64,000 bases of DNA from Gemmatimonadota bacterium (GTDB lineage Bacteria > Gemmatimonadota > Gemmatimonadetes > Gemmatimonadales > Gemmatimonadaceae): NCBI GenBank assembly GCA_016712265.1, contig JADJRJ010000028.1, positions 186,001 through 250,000 of the forward strand. Reading direction: 5' to 3'. Positions 23,172 to 32,472 of this stretch are shown here, piece after piece; within the stretch, counting starts at the first letter, position 1, and every line of letters starts with the position of its first letter. Under the pieces are notes generated by a model, which saw only the letters and a list, made by a program, of their open reading frames with translations, did no database searches and was not told the origin of the DNA. The position numbers and the translations under genes are program-made.

Positions 23172-25855
23172 AGCGACTCCTCCATCGCGTGCGCACCTGG
23201 TCGAGACTCCCGCAGGATGACGCGGAGCACGTCGCCGAGGTCGAGTTCCACCTGGAGCAGCTGGTGGCGCGGCACATGGCCGGTGGTGTGGCGGAGCCGG
23301 AGGCCCGACGTCGCGCACGGCTCGAATTCGGATCGCGCGACGACGTGCGTGAAGCCGCACGCTCGGCGCGGGGCGGGGCGATCCTTGACGATGCCTGGCG
23401 CGACGCCCGCCATGCGGTCCACCAACTGCGAAGCCAACCGGGGTTCACCCTGGCCGTGATGACGACCCTGGCCCTCGCGATTGGCGCGGCAACCGCGGTC
23501 TTCAGTGTGGCTGACCATGTCCTGCTCCGGGCTTCGCCCTACCGTGACGCAGCATCACTGGTCGTGGCCTGGGAGACGGATCGCACCAGCGGGACCACGC
23601 GTGAGCCAGCGGCCCTCCCCGATTGGCGCGACCTGCAGCAACAGGTTCGCACCCTTGCGTCACTGGAAGCTGCGGTCGGAGCCGTGGCGACGTGGACCGT
23701 GGCTACCGGGGAGCCGCTCCGCGTGAGTGCCATGCAAGTGTCGCCGGGTTGGCTGGGCCAGCTCGGCGTGGCGCCCCTGCGGGGACGCGACTTTACGGAG
23801 GTCGAGGGGACGCCAGGCGGGGGTGCGGTTGCCCTTATCAGCGAAAGCATGTGGCGTTCGCGCCTGAATGCGCGGGAGGATGTCCTCGGCGCCACCCTGC
23901 GCCTCAACGATGTGGCCACGCAGGTCATTGGCGTGGTGCCGGACGACGCCGACCATGGACTTGACCAGCTGCACGCCCGGGCGGCGTATCACGGGACCTA
24001 TGAACCTGTGGGGCGCATCGATGTTTGGTTGCCACTCCAGGCGACCGAGGCCGAGCTCAGCCGGGATACGCACCCGCTGCTCCTGGTCGGCCGCCTCGCA
24101 CCGGGAAACACGGCGGGAACGGCTCAGGCAGAGGTCGCCGGCGTGATGGCGGACCTCGAGGCGCGGTATCCACGCAGTAACCGCGGCCGCGGCGCCTTTG
24201 TGGAGCCGCTGCAGGAGGTCGTGCATGGCCCGAGCCGTCCCCTCCTCGTGACGCTCCTGGCAGCGGTTGCCCTGCTCGCGGCGGTGGCCACGGTGAACGT
24301 CGCCGGGTTGCTGCTGCTGCGCGGCGCGGCCCGGGCGCGCGAAGTCGCACTCCGGACCGCGTTAGGCGCCACGGCGACGCGGCTTTCCCGGCAGTTCGCC
24401 GTCGAATCGGCGGCGCTGGTGGGTCTTGGAGCGGCCGCCGGGCTCGTGGTCGCCTGGGCTGCCGTTCGGCTGGTGCGCGCGATCGGACCGGTAGACGTCC
24501 CACGGCTCCAGGAGGCCGCGCTGGACCTGCGCAGCATCGCGGTGGCGATCGCGCTGGCCGGGGTCATCGGCGTGATCTTCTCCTTGTTGCCCGCGCTCAC
24601 CGCCGGGCGTGAGGACCCTGTGGCAGCGCTCAAGGGGGAGGCTGGCACGACGACGCTCAGCCCGCGGGGGCTCCGTCTCCGCAATCTCCTGGTCATGACA
24701 CAACTCGCCTTGTGTGTGTCGCTCGCCATTGGAGCGACGCTCGTGCTTCGGAGTTTTCGAGCGGCCAGTCGCGTGGATCCCGGTTTTGACGCCGCGCAGG
24801 TCGTCAAGCTGCAGTATGAGTTGCCGGCCTCGCGATACCCACGGGACTTCGCCCGCTTCCCGGACTTCACCGAGATCACGCAGTTCACCGAGCGCACGCT
24901 TCAGGCCGCGCGGCAGCTCCCTGGGGTGGAGGCGGCCGCTCTCGCGGCGGCGCATCCTCTGGACGAGGGCTTCACCAACTCCTGGCGCGTGGTCGGGCGC
25001 GAGGCCGAGGGGGCCGACTGGCCGGAGATCTCGGTGCGGGTGACGAGTCCCGGCTACGACGCCACTATGGGGCTCCGCCTGCGCAGCGGCCGCGTCATCA
25101 CCGACGCGGATGGGGGCACGGCGCCGTCGGTCGCGCTGATCAACGCGACGGCCGCCACTCGCTTCTTCAGTGGCACCGATCCGATCGGCCAGCAGCTGGC
25201 CTTCTGGGGGATCCCGCGGCGGATTGTTGGAGTCGTTACTGACGAGCGCATTCACGGCGTCGACCAGGCGGCGCCGCCGGCGGTGTATGTGCCCATGGCA
25301 CAGGCGCCCGGGTCCAGCGGGGTGTTGCTGGTGCGCAGCGCACGTGAACCGGAGGCCTTGCTCGCGGAGTTGCGCCGGGTGATCGCCGGGGTGGATCCGC
25401 AGCTCGCTGTGTACGGCGCCGAGCCATTTGCGCGCACCGTCGCGGCGACGCTGGGCCAGCGACGCTTCGCCATGATGGTCATGGGGGCGTTCGCCGTGCT
25501 CACGGTGCTGCTGGCCCTGGTTGGCGTGCACGGGATGGTGGCGTACAGTGCGCGCCAGCGGACGCGCGAGCTGGGGATCCGACTGGCGTTAGGCGCTCGC
25601 CCGCCGGAGGTGGCGGCGCTGGTGCTCGGTGGAGCGCTGCGGTTGTCACTGGCCGGGGTCGCCCTGGGCACCGTCGGGGCCTTCGCCGGGGCGGGACTGC
25701 TGGCCCAGTTGCTCTTTGGCGTCTCGCGCCACGACCCGGCGACCTTCATAGGGATTCCACTGGGTGTGTTGTTGGTCGCCCTCCTCGCCGGCCTGGGACC
25801 GACACGGCGCGTCCTGCAAGCGGCCCCGGGGGCGGCACTCCGCGGTATCGGGTGA
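23168..25855 (+). CDS. ADOP-type ABC transporter permease (unit 1)
   Basis: An 895-residue permease of the duplicated orphan permease type. It has an N-terminal cytoplasmic region (FHLEQLVARHMAGG, ARLEFGSRDDVREAA) then two MacB/FtsX modules: a periplasmic core after the first membrane helix (near residue 95), an FtsX domain at about 350-480 (VALRTALGATATRL), a second core, and a second FtsX domain at about 765-890 (ELGIRLALGARPPEV). Such permeases work with separately encoded ATPases, perhaps in efflux of antimicrobials or lipids; no ATPase is nearby. Two TTA leucine codons both sit inside CGTTAGGC. It is coupled to the PadR gene by a four-base overlap. Confidence 0.88.
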   Translation: MKRLLHRVRTWSRLPQDDAEHVAEVEFHLEQLVARHMAGGVAEPEARRRARLEFGSRDDVREAARSARGGAILDDAWRDARHAVHQLRSQPGFTLAVMTTLALAIGAATAVFSVADHVLLRASPYRDAASLVVAWETDRTSGTTREPAALPDWRDLQQQVRTLASLEAAVGAVATWTVATGEPLRVSAMQVSPGWLGQLGVAPLRGRDFTEVEGTPGGGAVALISESMWRSRLNAREDVLGATLRLNDVATQVIGVVPDDADHGLDQLHARAAYHGTYEPVGRIDVWLPLQATEAELSRDTHPLLLVGRLAPGNTAGTAQAEVAGVMADLEARYPRSNRGRGAFVEPLQEVVHGPSRPLLVTLLAAVALLAAVATVNVAGLLLLRGAARAREVALRTALGATATRLSRQFAVESAALVGLGAAAGLVVAWAAVRLVRAIGPVDVPRLQEAALDLRSIAVAIALAGVIGVIFSLLPALTAGREDPVAALKGEAGTTTLSPRGLRLRNLLVMTQLALCVSLAIGATLVLRSFRAASRVDPGFDAAQVVKLQYELPASRYPRDFARFPDFTEITQFTERTLQAARQLPGVEAAALAAAHPLDEGFTNSWRVVGREAEGADWPEISVRVTSPGYDATMGLRLRSGRVITDADGGTAPSVALINATAATRFFSGTDPIGQQLAFWGIPRRIVGVVTDERIHGVDQAAPPAVYVPMAQAPGSSGVLLVRSAREPEALLAELRRVIAGVDPQLAVYGAEPFARTVAATLGQRRFAMMVMGAFAVLTVLLALVGVHGMVAYSARQRTRELGIRLALGARPPEVAALVLGGALRLSLAGVALGTVGAFAGAGLLAQLLFGVSRHDPATFIGIPLGVLLVALLAGLGPTRRVLQAAPGAALRGIG

Positions 25856-25900
25856 CCCGCCGGGCTCCGTGCCCTCGCGTTCGGCGATTACCCTTGGGGG

Positions 25901-27649
25901 ATGCACGGCATTCCGATCCTGCGGGACCTCGTCGTCCTCGTGATGATTGCGGTCCCGGTCGTCCTCCTGGCCAACCGGTTCCGGGTCCCCAGCCTGGTGG
26001 GCTTCCTGCTCACCGGGGTGGCGATCGGACCGTCGGCGCTGGCCCTGATCTCGGCGCCGGACTCGGTCAACGGCCTCGCCGAGGTAGGGTCGGTCCTGCT
26101 GCTTTTTGCCATTGGGCTGGAGCTGTCGCTGTCCCAGGTCGCCAAGCTGGGCGCCGTCGTGTTGCGCGGCGGGCTCGCCCAGATGGTGGGGACGATTGCG
26201 GTGTTTGCCAGTCTCTCGAAGCTCTTCGGCAGCCCCACCAACACGGCCATCCTGTATGGGGTGCTGGTGGCGCTGTCCTCCACGGCGATCATCCTCAAGG
26301 TCTACGCCGGCCGCGGCGAGCTGGATAGCGCGCACGGGCGCATCGCCGTCGCGATCCTGCTGTTTCAGGACCTGTGCGTCGTGCCCCTGATGTTGCTCCT
26401 CCCCATCCTCGCGGGCACCGGGCAGGGAGGTGGCGCGGCCTTGCGCGGGATCGGGATCACGATCGTCGTGACGGGCGGGATCATTGGGTTGGGTCGTTAC
26501 CTGGTCCCGTGGATCCTCGAACGCATCGTGCACCTGCGCAACAACGAGATCTTCACGCTCACGGTCCTGGCGATCGGGTTGGGCGCGGCGTACGTGACGC
26601 AGGCTTTCGGCCTCTCGCTCGCGTTAGGTGCCTTTCTCGCCGGCCTGCTCATCGCCGAGTCCGAGTACGGCCTGCAGGCGCTCTCCGACGTCCTCCCGTT
26701 CCGGGATACGTTCAGCGGGATCTTCTTCACCTCGGTGGGGATGCTGATGGATGTGCGGTTCTTCGTCCAACACGCTCCCACCATTATCGGGTTCGCGGTG
26801 GCGATCCTGGTCCTGAAGACGGCGATCAACTACGGCGTCGTGCGGATGGTGCGGCGGTCGCAGCGCGTGGGGCTCGTCGCGGGGATCGGACTGGCCCAGG
26901 TCGGCGAATTCTCCTTCGTGCTCGCGGGCTCGGCGCTGGGGTATCAGCTGCTCACGACCAGCGAGTACCAGGTATTCCTTGGCGCCGCGATCCTGACGAT
27001 GCTCGCGGCGCCGTTCCTGACGAATGCCGCCGCCGACATCGCCGACTGGGCGTTCCAGTTCCGGGCGATGCCCACCATGGAGTTCGCGACGCGTGAGGTC
27101 AGGGCGGCGAAGCCGCTGGACGCGCACGTGATCATCGTCGGCTACGGGCTCAACGGGCGGAACGTCGCCCGCGCGCTGCGGCGGGCACGCATCCAGTACG
27201 CGGTCATCGAGTCCAACGGGCAGGTGGTGCGCCAGGCGCGACTCGATCGCGAGATCGTCTTCTTTGGGGATGGGACGCGCGGTGAAGTGCTGGAACGGGT
27301 GGGCATCGCCCGAGCGAAGGTCGTGGTGTTCTGCCTCGCCGCGATCGGGGACGAGCGGCGTGCGGTCGCGGTCGCGCGCCACCTCAATCCGGACGTGCAT
27401 ATCGTCTGTCGGACACGCTACGTGGCCGAAATCGCCGAGCTGCAGCGACTGGGCGCCAACGAAGTCGTGCCCGAAGAATTCGAGACCTCGCTGGAGATCT
27501 TCGCGCGCGTGTTACGGACCTATGGCGTGCCTGACGAGACCATTCGCGACGCGGCCGCCAGCGCGCGCAAGGACCACTACGACATGTTGCGCGAACGAGG
27601 GGCGACGCACACTCCCGTCGACACCCTCGTGGGTCGCGCCCTCAAGTAA
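25901..27649 (+). CDS. Kef-type monovalent cation:proton antiporter with TrkA-N domain
   Basis: A 582-residue CPA2-family transporter. Residues 1-390 contain the 12-13 membrane helices of a KefB/KefC-type antiporter (FRVPSLVGFLLTGVAIGPSALAL, LLFAIGLELS, ALSSTAIILK, FLAGLLIAESEYG). Residues 405-525 are a TrkA-N/RCK domain with the Rossmann signature IVGYGLNGRNVA, likely to bind NAD(H) or a nucleotide and gate the transporter; a short tail follows, without the TrkA-C pattern that I could recognise. It exchanges K+ or Na+ for protons across the inner membrane. It lies between the two PadR/ADOP units and its stop faces unit 2 across a small hairpin. Confidence 0.9.
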   Translation: MHGIPILRDLVVLVMIAVPVVLLANRFRVPSLVGFLLTGVAIGPSALALISAPDSVNGLAEVGSVLLLFAIGLELSLSQVAKLGAVVLRGGLAQMVGTIAVFASLSKLFGSPTNTAILYGVLVALSSTAIILKVYAGRGELDSAHGRIAVAILLFQDLCVVPLMLLLPILAGTGQGGGAALRGIGITIVVTGGIIGLGRYLVPWILERIVHLRNNEIFTLTVLAIGLGAAYVTQAFGLSLALGAFLAGLLIAESEYGLQALSDVLPFRDTFSGIFFTSVGMLMDVRFFVQHAPTIIGFAVAILVLKTAINYGVVRMVRRSQRVGLVAGIGLAQVGEFSFVLAGSALGYQLLTTSEYQVFLGAAILTMLAAPFLTNAAADIADWAFQFRAMPTMEFATREVRAAKPLDAHVIIVGYGLNGRNVARALRRARIQYAVIESNGQVVRQARLDREIVFFGDGTRGEVLERVGIARAKVVVFCLAAIGDERRAVAVARHLNPDVHIVCRTRYVAEIAELQRLGANEVVPEEFETSLEIFARVLRTYGVPDETIRDAAASARKDHYDMLRERGATHTPVDTLVGRALK

Positions 27650-27693
27650 CCGAGTCGTCGCGCGCAAGAGGCCCTACCCCGCCCGCCCCGGTG

Positions 27694-27722
27694 GCCTCGG
27701 GACCGCGTGAACGACCCGAGGC
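27694..27722. terminator. hairpin between convergent antiporter and ADOP genes
   Basis: GCCTCGGG and CCCGAGGC pair over a 13-base loop in the 89-base gap between convergent genes. There is no T-tract, so it is a weak or bidirectional terminator at best. Confidence 0.4.
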
Positions 27723-27738
27723 ACAACGTCGTGGCGAC

Positions 27739-30432
27739 CTACTCAGCCCGGATCGCCGTTGCGGGCGCCACGCGCGAGGCCCGGCGGGCCGGTAGGTAGC
27801 TCGACGCAAAGGCGACCACGCCAACGATGAGCAGCGCTCCCCCGAAGGCCAGGGCGTCCAGGGGCGAGACGCCATACAGGAGCGACGACATGCTGCGCGT
27901 GAGCACGATCGCAATCGCCAACCCGGCGGCGATCCCGGTGCCGCAGAGCACCGAACCCTGGCGAAGCACCTGTCCCACGATGGAGCCGGCGCTCGCGCCA
28001 AGGGCCTGCCGAATCCCGAACTCCCGCGCGCGTTGGGCCACGGTATACGACAATACGCCGTAAAGACCAACCACGGTTTGCAGTAGCCCGAGGAGGCCGA
28101 TGGCCGTCGCGAGGGTCGCGCCCATGTTCACGAAGAACAGCGCGATGCCGTGGTCGAGGTGCGTGGCCATGGAGCGCGTGCCCGAGAGCAGGATGCTCGG
28201 GTTGATCTCGGTCACGACCCGACGCAGGTCCGGGACGGCGGCGAGGGGGTCGTCGGGCCTGGTCCGCACGAAGATGAACGTTTGCTGGCGATACGACTGC
28301 CGGATCGGGAAGTACGCAAAGGGACGCGGCGCTTCACCAAGGAGCAGGTACTGCGCATTCTCGATCAGCCCGACGACCTCGACCTCCGGCCCCTGTTCAT
28401 CGAGGCGGAAACGCTTGCCGAGGGCCCCTTCGCCCGGCCACAGCGCCTCGGCCAGGGCCCGGTTCACGACGGCAACCCTGGGGGCGGCGTCATCATCGGT
28501 GGGGAGGAGGTCGCGACCTTCGCGCAACCGCAATCCCAGGGCGGGGATATACCCGGGTGAGACCGTGGCATAAAACGTCTGGAACATCCCCTGTGGCGCG
28601 GCGGTCGGCCGCGTGTCCAGGTAGAGGTTGCGTCCATAGTTGTTGCCGCCGAGGGGAATGTGCGAGCCGAGCCCGACCGCCTCGACGTTAGGCAGGGCGG
28701 CCAGCCGCTCCAGCAACTGGTCCTGCGTCCGCCGCGTCTGTACCGAGTCCAGCCGGTGCAGGGAGAGATCCATCTGCGACACAAGGAGTCGCTCGCGACG
28801 GAAGCCGATGTCCAGGTTGGCGGCGCCCCGGGCGCTGCGCATGAAGAGGCCGCCGGACACGAGCAGGACGAAGGACACCGCCACCTGGGCGATGACGAGT
28901 CCGTTGCGAAATCGCGCGCGCCCCTTGCTGCCAGCTCCCGATCGCCCGCTCTCCCGCAACACCTCGCTCACGGGCGCGCGTGACCCCATCACGGCCGGTG
29001 CGAGACCGGCGATGACACCGGCGGCCAGCGAGATCGCTGCGGCGTAGCCAAAGACGCGCCAGTCCATCTCGAGGCCAAAACTGATCGGGACATCGATCGC
29101 GAGGTCGAGGTTGTTGAACCATTGGATCGAGAACCGCGCGAGCAGGTAGGCGACCCCGAGGCTCAGGATCCCGATCACCACACTCTCCGTCAACAGGAGG
29201 CGGATCACGCGCCCCCGGGCGGCGCCTAACGCCGCCCGCACGGCGATCTCCGACCGTCGCGCCGCCGCGCGCGCCAGGAGCAGGTTGGTCACGTTGGCGC
29301 ACGCCACGAGCACGGCGAGGCCGACCATGCCAAAGAACACCGCCGCGATCCATGGCACGATGCGCGAGACCGAGAGGTCCGGTCGTGCGCGTGTCTCCGG
29401 TGCGGCGACGACCTTGGAGTCGAGCATCTCCCGGGGATACCGCTGTTCGAGGTCCGCCGTGTATTGCCCCATCGCCGCTTCGAGCTGCGCCGGAGTCACG
29501 CCAGCCTTCGTTCGCGCGAGGATGCGGAAACTCCCCCAGGACATGTCGTCCATGTTGGCCGCGATCGCCGGATAGAAGCTCGCCATCGACTCCACCGGCA
29601 TCATCAGCTGCGGCACGATGAGGGGCTGCGTGCCCGTGAAGGCGGCCGGGAGGACGCCGATCACGGTGAATGGGACGTCATTGAGGTAGAGCGTGGCACC
29701 GACGGCCGCGGGAGCGCGACCGAATTCCCTGGCCCAGTAGGAGTCCGTGATCACCACGACAGGGGCGCGTGTCGCCGCATCCGCCTCGGTAAAGCCGCGG
29801 CCGCGGGCGACCTGCACACCGAGGGCCGTGAGGTAGTTGCCGCTCCCCGCAAGGACGAAACCCTTCTGCGTGTTGCCGTCGCGGCGAAGGGCGACCTCCC
29901 ATCCCAGCCAGCTTACGGCATCCTCAAACACCGGCAGCGCCTTTACCTCGCGGTACAACGGGTACGACACGCTCCCCGTGATCCCGTCCTTCTTGAACAT
30001 GGTCGCAACGACCATCTGGCGATCGGCGTCGCGCACCGGCAGGGGCTTGAGCAGGAAGGCGTTGACGGCCGAGAAGATCGCCGTGTTGACGCCGATGCTG
30101 AGGCCGAGGGTGAGGACGGCCGCGATGGTGAAGAGTGGCTGCCGCATCAGGGAGCGGCGCACGAAGGTCAGGTCGCTGCCCCAGTCACGCCACATCTCAA
30201 GGCGCGCCGCGCGACGGGACTTCTCGCGCTCCATCCGGCGCATCTCTGCCTCCACCCGTGTCCGATCGCCGAAACGGCGCCGTGCCTCCTCCCGCGCCTC
30301 CGCGAGGGGAAGCCCACGGGCGGCCAGTTCCTGCGCGCGTGCCTCGAGGTGAAAGGCGATCTCGTCCTCGACGTCGGCGTCGGGGCGCGGCCCAAAGAAC
30401 TGCAGGTATCGGCGGCTGCGGTCCTGTTGCAT
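27739..30432 (-). CDS. ADOP-type ABC transporter permease (unit 2)
   Basis: An 897-residue permease with the same order as the unit 1 protein: N-terminal cytoplasmic region (DEIAFHLEARAQELAARG, REEARRRFGD), first membrane helix near residue 100, first periplasmic core, FtsX domain at about 350-480 (EIAVRAALGAARGRV), second core, and second FtsX domain at about 765-890 (EFGIRQALGASAGS). The two are clearly different in sequence, so this is not a recent duplication. It lies 12 bases after its PadR gene with a GAGGT ribosome binding site before the ATG. No ATPase is encoded nearby. Substrate is unknown; related proteins are often annotated as macrolide-export-like. Confidence 0.88.
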   Translation of the reverse strand: MQQDRSRRYLQFFGPRPDADVEDEIAFHLEARAQELAARGLPLAEAREEARRRFGDRTRVEAEMRRMEREKSRRAARLEMWRDWGSDLTFVRRSLMRQPLFTIAAVLTLGLSIGVNTAIFSAVNAFLLKPLPVRDADRQMVVATMFKKDGITGSVSYPLYREVKALPVFEDAVSWLGWEVALRRDGNTQKGFVLAGSGNYLTALGVQVARGRGFTEADAATRAPVVVITDSYWAREFGRAPAAVGATLYLNDVPFTVIGVLPAAFTGTQPLIVPQLMMPVESMASFYPAIAANMDDMSWGSFRILARTKAGVTPAQLEAAMGQYTADLEQRYPREMLDSKVVAAPETRARPDLSVSRIVPWIAAVFFGMVGLAVLVACANVTNLLLARAAARRSEIAVRAALGAARGRVIRLLLTESVVIGILSLGVAYLLARFSIQWFNNLDLAIDVPISFGLEMDWRVFGYAAAISLAAGVIAGLAPAVMGSRAPVSEVLRESGRSGAGSKGRARFRNGLVIAQVAVSFVLLVSGGLFMRSARGAANLDIGFRRERLLVSQMDLSLHRLDSVQTRRTQDQLLERLAALPNVEAVGLGSHIPLGGNNYGRNLYLDTRPTAAPQGMFQTFYATVSPGYIPALGLRLREGRDLLPTDDDAAPRVAVVNRALAEALWPGEGALGKRFRLDEQGPEVEVVGLIENAQYLLLGEAPRPFAYFPIRQSYRQQTFIFVRTRPDDPLAAVPDLRRVVTEINPSILLSGTRSMATHLDHGIALFFVNMGATLATAIGLLGLLQTVVGLYGVLSYTVAQRAREFGIRQALGASAGSIVGQVLRQGSVLCGTGIAAGLAIAIVLTRSMSSLLYGVSPLDALAFGGALLIVGVVAFASSYLPARRASRVAPATAIRAE

Positions 30433-30444
30433 GGTGACCTCGCG

Positions 30445-30789
30445 TCAGGCTGGGGTTGGGGTCACGTCGAGCGCGCGAAAGACCGCGAGCGCAAAGCGGA
30501 CGAACTCATCGACCTCGGTCTCCAGCTGGGCGCGTCCCTTGCGCGTGAGCTGGTAGAAACGTGCCCGCCGGTTGTTCTCCGAAAGGCCCCACTCGGAGGT
30601 GATCCAGCCACGCTTCTCGAGTCGATAGAGGGCGGGATACAGCGAGCCCTCCTCGATGCGCAGTTCGTCGCCCGTCGCTCGCTCGATCCAGCGCAGGACC
30701 CCATACCCATGGGTGGTCTCCACCTTGAGGGCCCGGAGGATCAGGAGGTCCAGGGTCCCGCGCAGCAGCTCGAGTGACTCGTTTCTCAC
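30445..30789 (-). CDS. PadR-family transcriptional regulator (unit 2)
   Basis: A 114-residue PadR regulator starting at a GTG at 30789, with an AGGGGAG site 11 bases upstream. Motifs are ELLRGTLDLLILRALK, THGYGVLRWIE, LRIEEGSLYPALYRLEKRGWI and SEWGLSENNRRARFYQLT, closely following the pattern of the unit 1 PadR. It probably represses its own transcript and that of the ADOP gene 12 bases downstream. A near-perfect inverted repeat at 30814-30842, between the gene and the previous terminator, is a likely operator. Confidence 0.9.
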   Translation of the reverse strand: MRNESLELLRGTLDLLILRALKVETTHGYGVLRWIERATGDELRIEEGSLYPALYRLEKRGWITSEWGLSENNRRARFYQLTRKGRAQLETEVDEFVRFALAVFRALDVTPTPA

Positions 30790-30813
30790 AGGTGTCGTTG
30801 CTCCCCTAAGGTT

Positions 30814-30842
30814 TCTATGGGAAGATGAATCGGCTCCCTAGA
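30814..30842 (-). promoter_or_regulatory. inverted repeat upstream of PadR/ADOP unit 2 (candidate operator)
   Basis: TCTATGGGA (30814-30822) and TCCCTAGA (30835-30842) form an inverted repeat with one bulged base, 25 bases upstream of the PadR start. Like the dyad of unit 1 it begins with TCT and contains a G-run with one bulge. A clear -35/-10 pair could not be fixed. Confidence 0.4.
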
Positions 30843-30855
30843 TACGCAAGGGGAA

Positions 30856-30881
30856 GCCCGGGAGTTTCGCAGCTCCCGGGC
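30856..30881 (-). terminator. terminator of the cytochrome c gene
   Basis: GCCCGGGAG and CTCCCGGGC pair over an eight-base loop, 41 bases after the cytochrome stop on the minus strand. In that direction it is followed by TTCCCCTT, a weak T-rich tail. It separates the cytochrome from the PadR/ADOP unit. Confidence 0.55.
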
Positions 30882-30921
30882 CTGGGCGACGGATGGGCCA
30901 CGCGGCCCCCTGCTTCGGGCG

Positions 30922-31686
30922 TTAGCGCGGCTTGAGGCGCGTGAGCAGGTCCCGCAGGAACGCGCGTTGGGGATTCAGCGCCAGCCCGCGTTCAATCGAG
31001 AGGATGGCGGCGGCGGTATCCCCCATCGCCGCCTCGAGCTGCCCCAGCTGCTGATAGGTGAACCACGACGCCGGGTGGTACTCCAGGTTGAGCCGCATGA
31101 GTCGCGCGGCGTCGGTGCGGCGCGACTCATGCTCGGCAAGGCGATCGGCCAGCGTCGGGACGGGGAGTTCCGAGAAGTCATACGCGCCCGTGCCAAGATG
31201 CTCCCGCCGAAGCTCCCGATACCGCGCGATCGTCGAGTCGATGCCCGCTCTTTCGTAGGTCAGCCACAGTGCTTCTTCCAGCGGAATCGGTCGCACGATC
31301 CCGCGGTGGCACGTGGCGCAGGTGACGCGAGCCAGTCCCGCTACCGGCCGACCGATGGCCGGCAGGTGACGACCATTGATCGTGTCGACCATCTGCCACA
31401 TCACCCGCGCGACGCGCTTGGGCTCCAATCCATCGAGCGCGAATTCGTCCGCGGCCGGCCGCCCACCGTTTGCCGCCACGTGGCAGTGGGTGCAACGTAC
31501 GCCGAGGGCGCGGGTGAACCCTCCCATGATCGACAGCAGGCTGTCGGGAGTGATGTCGCGCGGGAGCACGCGGAGATTCGTGAAGCGCGAGGGGAGTTGC
31601 GCCTCACCAGCGCCAAGTGGCGCGAGTGCGAGGCCAGGCGCAAAGAGCCATACCCAGGCATTCATCGGGATTCTCGAACGGAGCAT
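30922..31686 (-). CDS. dihaem c-type cytochrome (reaction-centre cytochrome-like fold)
   Basis: Starting from ATG 31686 this is a 254-residue exported protein (signal around residues 8-29). Two CxxCH haem-binding motifs are present: CTHCH at 65-69 and CATCH at 123-127. Between them, RVARVMWQMVDTINGRHL resembles the helix that carries the axial methionine in the cytochrome subunit of photosynthetic reaction centres, a fold also found in non-phototrophic Gemmatimonadota and Acidobacteriota. The C-terminal part (residues 195-250) has a TPR-like helix pair. It probably carries periplasmic electrons; its partner is unknown. No photosynthesis gene is present here. A start at 31665 is also possible. 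Confidence 0.75.
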   Translation of the reverse strand: MLRSRIPMNAWVWLFAPGLALAPLGAGEAQLPSRFTNLRVLPRDITPDSLLSIMGGFTRALGVRCTHCHVAANGGRPAADEFALDGLEPKRVARVMWQMVDTINGRHLPAIGRPVAGLARVTCATCHRGIVRPIPLEEALWLTYERAGIDSTIARYRELRREHLGTGAYDFSELPVPTLADRLAEHESRRTDAARLMRLNLEYHPASWFTYQQLGQLEAAMGDTAAAILSIERGLALNPQRAFLRDLLTRLKPR

Positions 31687-31902
31687 CGACCAACCTGCAT
31701 GGTGCTCCCTCTCGCGATACGCCGGATTGGGATGAGTGGAGCGGGGCCGGGGTAGGTCGCGGCCACGGGCCAGACTCGGCGCCTGATATGAACGCGCCAA
31801 GGCCTCGGAGTGTCTGTGCAGTGGCGTGGTCCTCCGCAGAGGCGTAGACTCCCGCCGCCTCGGCTGACCCAGCCGAGTTTCCCCTACCAACTCAGGCCAG
31901 CA

Positions 31903-32313
31903 ATGACGAACTCCTCGGCCGCGATCAACGCGACCACCCTCGGCTGCTCGATTACCTGCAAGGACCTCGACGCCTCGATCCGCTTCTACCGCGACGCCAT
32001 CGGATTTGGCGTGGCACAGACCTATGAACACGAGGGCAAGGTCGTGGCGGCCGTCGTCGGGGCTGGCAATATCAGCATCGTCCTCAACCAGGACGACGGC
32101 AAGCTGGGGTGGGACCGGATCAAGGGGCAGGGCTTCTACCTACAGATCAACGTCGCTGGTCCCGCCGATGTCGACGCGGCGGCCGCGCGCATCAAAGCCG
32201 CAGGTGGAGCGCTGTTGGGTGAGCCCGCGGACCGTCCGTGGGGTGCCCGGATGTTCCAGTTCAATGACCTGGACGGCTTCAAGCTTGGGGTGTCGACTCC
32301 GCTCCAGGGATAG
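31903..32313 (+). CDS. VOC-superfamily (glyoxalase/bleomycin-resistance-like) protein
   Basis: A complete 136-residue VOC protein with two beta-alpha-beta-beta-beta modules: TTLGCSITCKDLDASIRFY, GFGVAQTYEHEG, then YLQINVAGPADVDAAAARI, GAALL-like GGALLGEPADRPWG and FQFNDLDGFKLGV. The motif DLDGFKLGV replaces the usual DPDGNxLxL. The family binds a metal or small molecule and includes glyoxalases, dioxygenases and antibiotic-binding proteins; which one applies here cannot be told. The ATG at 31903 gives the usual family start. It stands alone, 216 bases from the divergent cytochrome gene, and that gap holds no other feature I can support. Confidence 0.85.
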   Translation: MTNSSAAINATTLGCSITCKDLDASIRFYRDAIGFGVAQTYEHEGKVVAAVVGAGNISIVLNQDDGKLGWDRIKGQGFYLQINVAGPADVDAAAARIKAAGGALLGEPADRPWGARMFQFNDLDGFKLGVSTPLQG

Positions 32314-32472
32314 TGGACCGAGGCCGCGGATGCGCCTGATCGGTCCGCGGTGCACCACGCCACCCGCAGCGCCAGCCGGTGCTGCGGGTCGACACGGCGG
32401 CATCGCTCCTCGCAAGCCATGGATCGCCGGGCTCGCCTGCCCCCCCCGCTGGGGTCGCTAGCTTGAGCCGCT

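Noticed and set aside
30922..31686. Photosynthetic reaction-centre cytochrome as evidence of phototrophy
   Set aside because: The protein has only two haem motifs and no puf, bch or crt gene is present. Relatives of this fold occur in non-phototrophs.
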